Positions 46,448 to 56,623 of a DNA stretch of 64,000 bases are shown here, in pieces. Origin of the DNA: Gnetum montanum (Eukaryota > Streptophyta > Gnetopsida > Gnetales > Gnetaceae); assembly GCA_015680685.1 (NCBI GenBank), contig MNCI01000556.1, positions 1,067,931 through 1,131,930 on the forward strand, given 5' to 3'. The notes under the pieces were generated by a model. That model was given only the letters and a program-made list of their open reading frames with translations, made no database searches and was not told the origin of the DNA. Position 1 is the first letter of the stretch, and the number at the start of each line of letters is the position of its first letter. Position numbers and translations under genes: made by a program.

Positions 46448-49400
46448 ATGAACACTGCAAACTCCAACAAAACAACCACTCATGCCATAGACCTTGTAAG
46501 CACCATGGCCATTCAACAGCCTATGGTACAACCCACAGTGAGGCCTCACCAGTCTCTTAGCTTGCAGGGGAGGAACCCATCATCTAACATCATAACTCAA
46601 GACCAATACAACTTCATATGCGTTATAATACAAACCGGCCTAGCCGTGGACCGAGCCGAAATGGAAGTTAAGAGGCAATATGAAATTTTCTATAGGGGCG
46701 GACAAGAGTTCATCCCTTCCCCGTACGACATCATCCCTCTTCCAGAGCCTTACTCTGAGCTCATCACACAACTCCTCCTGCAAAGGAGCTAGTCACTAGA
46801 TTAGCATGTAGTAAATCCTCAACCAGAAGAGGAAGATGAGTTCGTTGCCCAATCCGAGCATGAAGATTCCTACCATACGCTTTGTCCACAAACCTATGTC
46901 AACCTGATGTTTCATCCAACCACAGTGGAAATTACGTCCCTTCAACCATTTAGACTCACTCAAGCAAAAATACCTCCACTACAATCATCTGCACTTATTC
47001 ATATTCCTCCTGCAAGAGACCTACAAGTCAATACACTCCCTCTTGATATTCTCCCTGTTGCAACCGTAGGCCCATCCTCGCAAGTACAACCTCCTCAAAA
47101 TAATGTAGGGGCAACCTTTCCGCCTCAAGTGATCAGGATGCCGCATGTGATACCATCTTCTACGTCTGCTCATTATATTCCCTAGATCCAGACTCACAGA
47201 GCCCCTTTCACCGCTGCAACCCAACAAGTTTAGGAGGTTCCTACATAAAACATGGCTGGGCAATGGGCAGAGATTGGTGCTCAATCACATCAACCCCCTC
47301 ACTACAACATACCACCTCACACAATCCCACCGGCTAACATCCCCCAAGGACAATCACAGCAACAACAACCCCTTGCCTACAATGTGTCGCCCCTAGTGCC
47401 ACCCGCTATAAATATCCTGCAAGTACAACCTCCAACTACAGAACCTTCCGCCTTCCAACCCACTATCCAACAATCTAATCTGTACACCGTACAACATCCC
47501 CAACCTTCCATCTTACCTAGCACCCAAGACTAGGCTAACGCTAAAAATCTAATGCAGGAACTAACTGATGAGGTCAAACACCTCAAGACAGCTGCTGACA
47601 GAGAGCTGAAGGTAGTAGATTTTTATCACGACGACCCTATCAGCTCTTCGGTTCCATCCCTAACATTACCCAAGGGTGTATCATTGCCTATGGTAACTAA
47701 ATACAATTGGGAGATAGAACCCAATGATCACCTTATAACATTTAGACTAGAATGCACATTACTCCAGGCATGGCCACATGCCATTTTGCGAGTGTTCCAT
47801 ATGTCCCTCGTGGGGAGAGCACTTGATTGGTACTGGGCTTTGTCAAGAGATTCGATATTTTCTCTAGAGGACTTGTTACATCAATTCATTACTAGGTTCA
47901 AGTATAACTTGAAACCTGAAGCAATACTTGACAGCCTTATATAGGTTAAACAATCACCTCTAGAACTCGTACAAAAATTCATCCAATGGTGGAGTGCTGC
48001 TCTCAATGAGCTCCATGAGCTGATTCCAGAGACGTATCTCCTCACCATTCTAAAGAGGGCTGTTAACGACTTTTTCAAATCCAAGTTATATTATCTCAAT
48101 GCACGTAACCTCAATCAATCCTTTGTACAGATTAAAAACATAGAGGAGGCGGCCGAAAATAGCCACGATCCTACGTATTTAGCCTTTAAGAATCAACATA
48201 GTAACAAAGATAAAGAAAAGACTAAAGAAACTATAGCAGTAGTAACGGAAACTCAACAAACAAATGTGGGACAACAAAGCAAACTACCTGTTGCCCCTAC
48301 TAATTACGCTAAACCCACTCCCGTGACTGCACCAGAATCATCATCATCACAGAACCCAACACCGAATCGTATGAGAAACTTTGAGAGGAAAGAACCCTCC
48401 CAATACATGTCGTTGCCTATGAAGCCATTGCAACTATTCGACCAACTCCTGAAGGCTAGATTAATGAAACATAAATAGTTATCTCCTACTGCTATCCAAA
48501 GACATGATCGGTTCTGTCAACTGGTTCAGAACCCAAGCCTAGCAACGCCAGATGAGCCTCCGGTACCAAAAGGCTTTAGAATGGACTGCTTCTGCAACTA
48601 TCACCAACGTAATGGCCATGGCATGGATTACTGTTTCACTCTAAAATAAGACATCCAATGAATGATCGACAGAGGCCAAATCACTTTTGATGAAGCCAAT
48701 CCCGTCCAACCACAAAACTAGGACATGGGTGTGTATAAAGACCCTCTAAATACCAAAGAGGCATCATACATCATTAACACGATCTACCTTGATAACGAAG
48801 CTGACACACCTAGCATTAACACGGTCTACTCTGACCATGATTAACAAATGCCTAACAAATGATTTGTAGTGCGTATTCCTCCCACTATACAAACATCCAC
48901 GCCTCAATCATCCTACTCCCCTCAGAAGCCTTATGTCATCAGAGTACCTCCTACCGTAGTAGCTTCTAACACCCCAACACACGAAAAACCATACGTGGCG
49001 CGCATACCTCCCGCTGTCACTACCACAAATTCACCAACACCTACTATTCATCCTACTCCCTACATAGTCCAAGTACCACCTGCGGTCACAACAGCAGAGG
49101 TCCAACCGATAGTATGGCCAACTCCATACGTTGTTAGGATACTCGACTGTCCTAGTGATCACCAGTCTTCCACTTCGCAAACACAAAACAAACCTAGTCA
49201 TTATGTCATCAAGGTGCCCAGCCAGCCAGGCACTCAACAACATACAACTGTTCAACCACAACCCCACCCGACTCCATACATAGTACAAATCCCAAAACAA
49301 TTTGAGGCCCCGAAACCAACTACACCCCCACGCCACACACGAGAATGCCTAGAGGATAAGCTTACACGCAAATGCTTGGAGAAGGAGAGTCAACGGCTAA

Positions 49401-50647
49401 CCGTAGGACCTCCTAAACCTACTCCGTTAAACGCAATACCCATGACACCACCTAACAATCAACCAAACACAGGCCATGAGGGTGAATCATCCAGAAAACA
49501 TGATACATCTAAAATAATGATTCTGGGCAAGAACGACAGATCAACAATGCACGAAATAAAACTGTTGGGCCCAATGGACCAAGTCTCTAGTGACAAGCAT
49601 GCGCCTAATAGTAGAGACCTAGCAATAACCCTAACACAAGTCACACAAGCACTCAAAAAAAAAAATACTTTATTAAGTTTATATGACCTAGTGCTGACAT
49701 CTCAAACCCATCGCGAAGCTTTGGTGCACATGTTAACATCTATCCCAGTAACCGAGGACTTGCCTCCAAATGAACTTTCAATCCATGTGGTAATGTACTT
49801 GCCACAAGGGTCAACTTTGAAGCCATTAATTTTTCACAACGATAACATCAAGTTGGATGAGAAAATGGGAGGGGTAACAATAGCCCCTATGTTCATAACA
49901 ATATGGGGAAACCAATTCAAGATACATAGGGTCCATGTAGATGATGGAGTTGCCAAAAACGTAGTCCCATATCCCATCATCGAACAACTCGGGCTCATAG
50001 AGCTAATCAGATCAACTGCCACCACATGCTTGAAATCATTCAGCGGGTCACGTGTGATAGTCAAAGGCAACGTGACTTTAGACTTCATTGTAGGGGACCA
50101 ATTCCCCACATCCACTGGCTTTGTGGTGATTGATGAAATTCCAGGGTTTAACCTAATCTTGGGAAGGCCCTGGTTAGCCCAAATAAAAGCAATCTCTTCC
50201 CCTATACACCAAGAAATTCACTTGCCTTATGAAGGTGGCGAAATTGTTATACACGGGGAGGCTGCTACACCTATCATCTCATCATACATAGACATAGACC
50301 AAGGCTCAGAGGTTAAGCTCGAAGAGCCTAGACAACATAACATAAATGAACAACAGCAGGTAGGCGATAACCTTTTAGATACAAAGGAAAATCCACCCAA
50401 AACAGAAATACCCGGGCCTGACATTGTACATACGCAGCCTCACTTAGAAACCACAACTGATACAGAAACCATGATACATGCAGAAGCGCAAGAAAACACT
50501 AACACGGGAACAATTCCACCAGACGTCCCTTGGGCTAAATTACCATTCAACGTGATCAGCGAAGGGGACACTGAATATAGAATAATACCCGCTAACGCGT
50601 CGCCTAACGTCAAAATGAGAAAAATCAAAAAATTACTAAATCAATAA
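46448..50647 (+). pseudogene. B gag-protease, one frame with about a dozen stops
   Basis: Starts MNTANSNKTTTHAID at 46448. The frame stays the same to the end (1,400 codons) with no frameshift. Order: Gln/Pro-rich N-part (46907-47530); a Retrotrans_gag capsid region at about 47690-48110 (YNWEIEPNDHLITF; GRALDWYWALS; LLHQFITRFKYNL; FIQWWSAALNEL); a zinc finger at 48582-48635 (CFCNYHQRNGHGMDYC); a linker with about six copies of a PTPYIVQVPPAV-type motif (48869-49310); a protease with VHVDDGVAKNVVPYP (Asp pair at 49940-49945); then FVVIDEIPGFNLILGRPWL. Most stops are TAG, TAA or TGA where CAG, CAA, CGA or TGG is expected. The last 592 codons are open. Confidence 0.93.
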
Positions 50648-50649
50648 AC

Positions 50650-50930
50650 AACACTTGGTCCGAAATGACATTAAAATATAACAAGTATGAAATGACATTA
50701 AACTACATTCCAAGTCTGGAATGATGTTAAACTATCATGTCTGCAATGACATAAAACTAGCCACGATCAGAGATGGTCGATCAATCGAGAAATCCACCTG
50801 TGTCATTCGAAATGTCTCTTGCTTACGCTGGGGCCCGAAATGGCCTTAAACTACGCATATGGCCCGGAATGGCCCTAAAATAGTGTGTATGTGGCCCGAA
50901 ATGACCTTAAACTAGATCATTCACTTATAC
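50650..50930 (+). repeat. Spacer minisatellite 1 of B
   Basis: Units such as ggcccgaaatggccttaaac and ggcccggaatggccctaaaa, decaying toward gaaatgacattaaactac near the gag end. It lies where the gag-protease and antisense-gene 3' ends converge. Confidence 0.85.
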
Positions 50931-51264
50931 TTTATTCTTCTCCCACATTCCGGCTCACTGTTCAACTTTACGCTTACATTGTCATCTTGTCCTTTTTCGC
51001 AATTATCCTTCAGTCCTACTTATGATTACATCCGTGCATTACACTTAAAATACAAAAAAAAAATCAAAACATTTTATATCGCCATGTGGTGTTTACAATT
51101 AAACTCAAAATCAACAAAAAAAAGAGAATTTTTATACATGTAATGATGTACAATTACAAGAGTTAACTGGTTTCATCCATCTGCTAACTTGAGATTTTTA
51201 ATCTACAATTCTCATATAAATTTGAGTTAGAAAAACAAAATAAAAAATAAGTAAAAACTAAAAA
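50931..51264. other. AT-rich convergent 3' region
   Basis: Noncoding stretch between spacer 1 and the last exon of the antisense gene, with A-rich runs. It would form the 3' UTR of the antisense transcript. No feature recognised. Confidence 0.6.
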
Positions 51265-54200
51265 CTAAACATCCGGGATGGGAGGGTCCTCTCCTTTAGA
51301 CCCGCAAGCATCATGGGCCCCTGCTCCACTGGGGCCGGCTTCTTGGACATCATCATCGCCCTGATCTTAAAAATGTAAAAGAAACAATCAACATAAGGAA
51401 AAAAAATAAAAAAAAAAGACAAAACTTTCAAACATTATGTAGCGAACAAATTTCATAATAACAAAATGCTTACCGTAGGGGATCCCCCTAAGCTGAATTC
51501 CAGTTGCCGAAGGATTTCCTCTTCTGAGACACTGGTCCAATTGGTCCCATCAAGGCCTAGGTCAACATTTTCTAAGGCCTTCCCCTTGTCAACAAATAAC
51601 CAGGTAGGATGCTTTAAAGGGAATTCACCCATTGAAACCTCCCCAGAAGTGGTTGTAATCACCCTTGTAGGTGATTCCATCTCAACATTTGTGTTTTGAG
51701 CAAAAGTATTGAACGCAGAGCACAGACCCAAACCCTCCACAAACATTTCAAGTTGACGCTTTTCAATGGATACTTCCTTCAAAGATTTCTTATAGTGATG
51801 CTTGTGGTTATTTTCATCCTAACCCCATTTGCGTACCTTAGAAGCAAAGGCCTTCCAATCTTAACACTTGAGGTTCAATAAATCCACCTGGGCCTTACGC
51901 TCTGCTAGTTTCCGGGTTAGTGACGCATGGTGATTGAGTAGGTTCCAGTATCTAGTATACGTGACCTCAGAAGTCCGCCAAGAGCGATCACCACTTAGTT
52001 GAGTAGAGGCAAACTCATACCGAGCCTTGAGATCATCATGCCTGATTGACAACTCAGAAAATTCCTTCTCGTTTGCTTGAACATGCAACCACAACTGCTC
52101 GATGGAACGCCTACAAGTCCAAAGCGATTTGGCGTTGTGTACAAGACCCTCCGCCATCTCCTCATAAATTGGCCTTGGTACCTGCTTGACTTTTGGGGAT
52201 AGTGTGGGCAAACTCTCTATGCTAACTGTCTCAGAGGGATCCCACCTCAATTTGGCACCTATGCACATGAAAAGAACAAACGCTAAAATGACAAAAATGG
52301 GGTGTGAAACCATAAAGCTAAAAATAACTTGAAACATTTATACCTATCTCAGGGTGGGCTTCTTGAATTTGTTCAACAATCTCCTCAGCGATACTAGCCA
52401 CAAAATCCATTTTACTTAGCATCTCTGTCCAAGTAAATGGTCCACGAGTGCGAGACGGACTAACCTCCGCGGTCCTTTCAGGGGGAACCATTTTCATGGG
52501 CACGTCCAGCCGCATCGTTCTGGTTACACTACCTTCGTTTGGAAGGGATGAAAAAAAAGTAAGACACCATAGAGATAATGGCTCACAAAGTGCCAATGAT
52601 AAAACAAAAGAAAACATACCATGTTCTTTGTCCCCTTCTAGGGTTTCACCTAAGTTCAGTCTTCCCTTAAGGAAGCTGCTGAACATTTCATCGACACCAC
52701 TCTGGTCATCCACCAGTTTAGTCTCTACGGTGTCTTCTCCAAGCTCTTCCATCCCTCCCACCTAATATTTGCCCACATCTTCTTCCTTAGTCATTAACTC
52801 CATGGTAGCCTCCTCCTCTTCAATAATAGTCTCTAAGTCCTGCCTCCTCACTTCTCGAGTCAGGTCTGAAGGCATCAGTGGCACATAAGCAGTTAAAAAA
52901 AATTATGAATAGGACAAAAACGAGAAATCAATAAGTGTACTGAGTTTACTTACCTTGGACAGGAATATTGAACCATATGCACTTCACTCATGGCTCCTCC
53001 ACATTTGAGGCCTCCTCGGTTGAACGTTCACGCTTTGTTAGCTTTGACTTAGCCTTACCGATGGTCTCTTTGATGACCCGTTCTGCTCTCTTAGCAGTAT
53101 AAGCGACATCGTCTGGTTCCAATCCCACACTGTCACATGTGTGGATTGAGATACCAGATGATCCCCCTGTTGTGATAGATATGAATTCATCAATTCCCTT
53201 GTGCGCATCTTGGGACTCGGCTGTTTCAAATAAATGGTTGATCCATGGGTGGGATAATTGACCTCGATCCCGTAGAACATACTTATTTTTTGCATGAACC
53301 ACTAGAAACTCGGCTAAGCAATGAAGATAACTAGAAAAGAATGCAAAGGTAAAGTGAGACTGTGCCTTGACATTTGAGTGCAATCACACTATCTCCTTAT
53401 GAAGGCCTAACAAAAAAAATTGGGCCCAGTAATAACGCATTCTAGTTTCTAGGACAGTTCGCATAATATGCACAGCTTCAACACCAAGACTCCACACCTG
53501 GGAAAGGGATTTAGGGAATCCTCGTGCCCTAAATAGGGGATATAATTCGTTAACTTCTTCAACTTTTGACTTCCCCTGCATAGGGAATCCCTTAGCACCC
53601 TTGGTAACGCCCAACCAGTCCTCTAACTCACGTACTGTATGAAGCTCTTTATGAGCCCTGTCCAAAACTACATTTATACCATCCACCAGTATACCAAAAA
53701 GGTTTGAAAAGAATTCAGGTGACAAATGGAAAACTATCTTAACACCCTTAATCCAAGTGCTATAGTAGGAGACAGATTTGTCGAATGAATCAACAATTCC
53801 GATCATTTCAGCTATAGACACATTAGGGCTAGGAGTTGTAAAGAGCTCCATAAGGCTAGTGTCATTTAAACAACAGATGATGGACAGTGGGGCATGCGTG
53901 CGCAACCATTTCTAAGCCTTACTGATCTCCCTGAACTTCATAGAGAGAGTACTCTCAGTTCGTCCGGTTGTGACAGGGTCTCCGCCGGGAGGGACATCAA
54001 CTGTGGATACAATTCGAAACCATCACATTAGTATAACCATTGACGGTTGAAAAAACATGTTAACACATCTAGAAAATACTATCAATTACCTTCAGTAGTG
54101 GACTTAAAGGTGCTACCCAAGTTAGAGTCACGAGGGAAGACTGGTCCCTTATGCGACCAATCTTCATGCAACCACCCTCGAGCTTTGCATTGTGCGAATG

Positions 54201-55753
54201 CTCTAGAAAACCGTTTGTGAAAATGGATCATATCATCCTTGGTTTGAGCTAATATAGCTCCATGAAGGGTGGGACCTGCCATAAATGTCTCTAGAACCGT
54301 ATGAGCTAGGGCAAGCCCATCATCATCAATGCATGTTCCATCTGGATTAACTTGGGGCCTGCAAAATAACAGTTGTCAAAACAGAAGCAAATAGCAAACG
54401 ACGAAAAGAAATAATAAGCTTAAACGATCTTACATATCCACCCAGTACACTGTGCCAGGAGGGTTCTGGAACAGTGTGTGCGCATGCACAGCTAAAAATA
54501 GAGTGTTGTTGAGTTAATCATGCCCTCGCGGCAATTGGGCCCACATGCACACTAACGGGCGAGTGGACCTGGGCCCGCCAGAGGAACCGTCCTCGGTCAC
54601 AAGCGGCCCCTCATTAATGTATTCCATGAAGACTGCGACACCCTCAGAGGCTCCCGACAACATGGCCTCAAGCACGCTCCGTGCCACTTGTTCACTTAGA
54701 TGTGACCAGACCACCACTTTAAACCTATTCAGAATAAAGGTGAGAAATTCGCACGCCCCTTCCCTGAACCAGACCCCATTGTTGTCAACAGTCAGATCCG
54801 GGGTAGATTCATTAGCCTCAATGGGGCCAAACCACGCTAGTACTCTGACTAGCTCAACCACCAGGAGAAAAGGTTCAGTGTCCCTACAAATAAGCAAAAT
54901 GCCACGGTAAATCAGCCATACATGAAGATGATATGAAAAACAAAATTTCACATTGTAAGCCGACACTTAGGAAAATTACTAACTGTTCATGCTCAGCGTA
55001 TACCCTGCCTAACCCGGCGTATACACTGTCAAAAAACTGTTTACGCTTGGCATATACGCTGCTTAACCCGGTGTATACGCTGTCAAAAAACTGTTTACGC
55101 TCGGCATATACACTACCTAACATGGCGTATACGCTGCTAAACAAACTGTTTACGCTCAGTGCATACGCTGAGAAAATCATCAGCGTATACGCCGTAAAGA
55201 GTCTTCAACGTATACACTATGCAAACAGTTTACGCTGAACGCTGTGCAAACAGTTTACGCTGAACGCTGTGTAAACAGTTTACGTTGAACACTGTGTAAA
55301 CAGTCAGTGTATACGCTGTAAAAAACAGTTAGCGTATACACTGTGAAAATCGTCTATGCTACATACTGATGAAATTTTCTACATTGTATATTGTCAAAGT
55401 CCTCTACACTACACACTAGTCAAAATGACTACGCTAAATGCTCTAGAGACCCTCTACGCTGTGAACCTACAGACCCTCTACGCCGGGCATATACGTCGAA
55501 ACCCTCTAAGCTATTTATCTATGCCGCCATATACGTCGAAACTCTCTATGCCACGAAAACTATCTACGCCAAAATAAAATGTACAGATGAAAATAACTAA
55601 CAAAGGTAGGATTAGAGCCTCCCTATATGATGATCTAGGCCACGATGGAACCCTCGGTCTGGGTAGACACTACAGCGTGGCCTTGCTCTCCTCTACGAAA
55701 GTCAGATCAGGCCCCTTTCTCTCTTGGTCTTCCACCTCCTTGCCCTTACCCAT
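51265..55753 (-). pseudogene. Antisense 8-exon gene of B (FCP1-like N-part), nonsense-broken
   Basis: Exons: 55753-55602, 54883-54434, 54358-54090, 54000-52954, 52865-52620, 52532-52344, 52258-51474, 51360-51265. All introns are GT-AG (718, 75, 89, 88, 87, 85, 113 nt), phases agree at every junction, and the sum is 3,234 nt or 1,078 codons with the final TAG. Exon 1 starts MGKGKEVEDQERKGPDL. Exon 2 resembles FCP1/NIF phosphatases (PFLLVVELVRVLA; FREGACEFLTFILNRF; VVVWSHLSEQVARSVLEAML) and ends NPPGTVYWVD; the catalytic DxD is ExV. Exon 3 has DDDGLALAHTVLETFMAG. Exon 4 (349 codons) has HLSPEFFSNLFGI and LFRARGFPKSL; no family named. Exon 5 is acidic, exon 6 has PFTWTEMLSKMDFV, and exon 7 is probably coiled coil. 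Eight in-frame stops, no frameshift. Intron 5 is also open in frame, so that junction is less sure. Confidence 0.83.
54985..55595. repeat. TATACGCTG array in intron 1 of the B antisense gene
   Basis: Dense GTATACGCTG, TTTACGCTGAACGCTGTG and CTCTACGC words, with sub-repeats of about 30-55 bp such as aacagtttacgctgaacgct. The array fills most of the 718-nt intron. It explains the chance frames here on both strands. Confidence 0.85.
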
Positions 55754-56060
55754 TTCAGCATCCTCTACACTGCGGTTGACAGGTTTATGCTAAGGATTGA
55801 AACTACATGCCAAACTGAATCCTGTACGCTAAGTCTAAACCTTCACGCTTACGCTCAGACTCACACTTGCACCTCTACACTCATGCTGAGCCTCTACGCC
55901 TGAGTTGGAAGTTTACGCTTACATCGGAGTTGGAGGTTTACACTGGGGTTTCCTCGTCTATGCTTATGCTCAGGGTCTACACTTACACTCAGCGTTTACG
56001 CTTACTCTTGATGTCTACGCTCACTTCAAATTCATGATGTTTACAAATGACGCCCCTGCC
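55754..56060 (-). promoter_or_regulatory. 5' leader of the B antisense gene, TACGCT-rich
   Basis: Between the antisense TATA box and ATG. Repeated TACGCT/AGCGTA words at 55800-56020 make it the counterpart of the repeat-rich sense leader. Upstream ATGs are present on the minus strand. Confidence 0.6.
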
Positions 56061-56061
56061 C

Positions 56062-56069
56062 TATATATA
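56062..56069 (-). promoter_or_regulatory. TATA box of the B antisense gene
   Basis: CTATATATAGGGCAGGGGCG on the minus strand, 316 nt upstream of the antisense ATG. It has a GC-rich upstream side (ccgccgttgccgctaccgcc on the plus strand). The counterpart in A1 is CTATAAATAGGGG. Confidence 0.72.
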
Positions 56070-56161
56070 GCGTTGAGCGTCACCACCGCCGTTGCCGCTA
56101 CCGCCGCCTTGCGGTTTGTTTCTTTTTTCTTTTTTTACTTATTTTAATTAAAATTTGTTCA

Positions 56162-56179
56162 ATATATATATATATATAT
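56162..56179. repeat. (AT)n microsatellite
   Basis: About nine AT dinucleotides, upstream of the antisense promoter. Confidence 0.9.
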
Positions 56180-56284
56180 TTAAAACAATATAAATGCTAC
56201 CACATCCTAATTCCCTTATAAACCAACTTCAGAAGTCCACACTGAACATTTTGGTGCAGTCTCTCTTGTGCAAATTTTACGATA

Positions 56285-56535
56285 AACACATGGCCCGGTA
56301 TGACCTTAAACTACCATGATGGCCTAGTATGGCCTTAAATTGCCATGACAGCTCGGTATGGCCTTAAACTGCCATGGTGGCCCGATAAGGCCTTAAACTG
56401 CCATGGTGGCCCGGTAAGGCCTTAAACTGCCATGGTGGCCTGGTAAGGCCTTAAACGGCCACCTGCGGATAACATTTGGCCCGGTAAGGCCTTAAACTAC
56501 CATGCATCCCGGTGTGACAATAAACCACCATCATG
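56285..56535 (+). repeat. Spacer minisatellite 2 of B
   Basis: Seven to eight units of about 29 bp, core GGCCCGGTAAGGCCTTAAAC then TGCCATGGT; the middle four are nearly identical. It lies between the divergent antisense promoter and pol. Contains GGCC...GGCC half-palindromes. Confidence 0.92.
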
Positions 56536-56589
56536 CACATACACATGATTTAAGTTTCCTGAGAACATCGAACAATACTCGTCACCTCA

Positions 56590-56612
56590 TTCTGCTCTCT
56601 GTTTATTGGCAG
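56590..56612 (+). promoter_or_regulatory. Candidate splice acceptor before B pol
   Basis: tctgctctctgtttattggc then AG: a pyrimidine-rich tract ending in CAG, 11 nt before the pol ATG. A1 has TTTTTTCCTATTGTGATAG also 11 nt before its pol ATG, and A2 has the same kind of tract. The donor was not found. Confidence 0.5.
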
Positions 56613-56623
56613 GAGCAAGCCCA

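Noticed and set aside
52533-52619. Intron 5 of the B antisense gene as coding sequence
   Set aside because: It is 87 nt and open in frame, so read-through is possible, but its GT-AG ends and the small counterpart in A1 favour an intron. Left as an uncertainty.
54545-54910. 121-codon plus-strand frame
   Set aside because: Shadow of exon 2 of the antisense gene on the other strand.
54933-55238. Frames of about 100 codons on both strands with repeated YTLPN or SVYA phrases
   Set aside because: Produced by the TATACGCTG repeat array in intron 1.
56285-56535. Regular 29-bp repeats as a CRISPR array
   Set aside because: Units are directly adjacent without unique spacers and sit in a plant retrotransposon.
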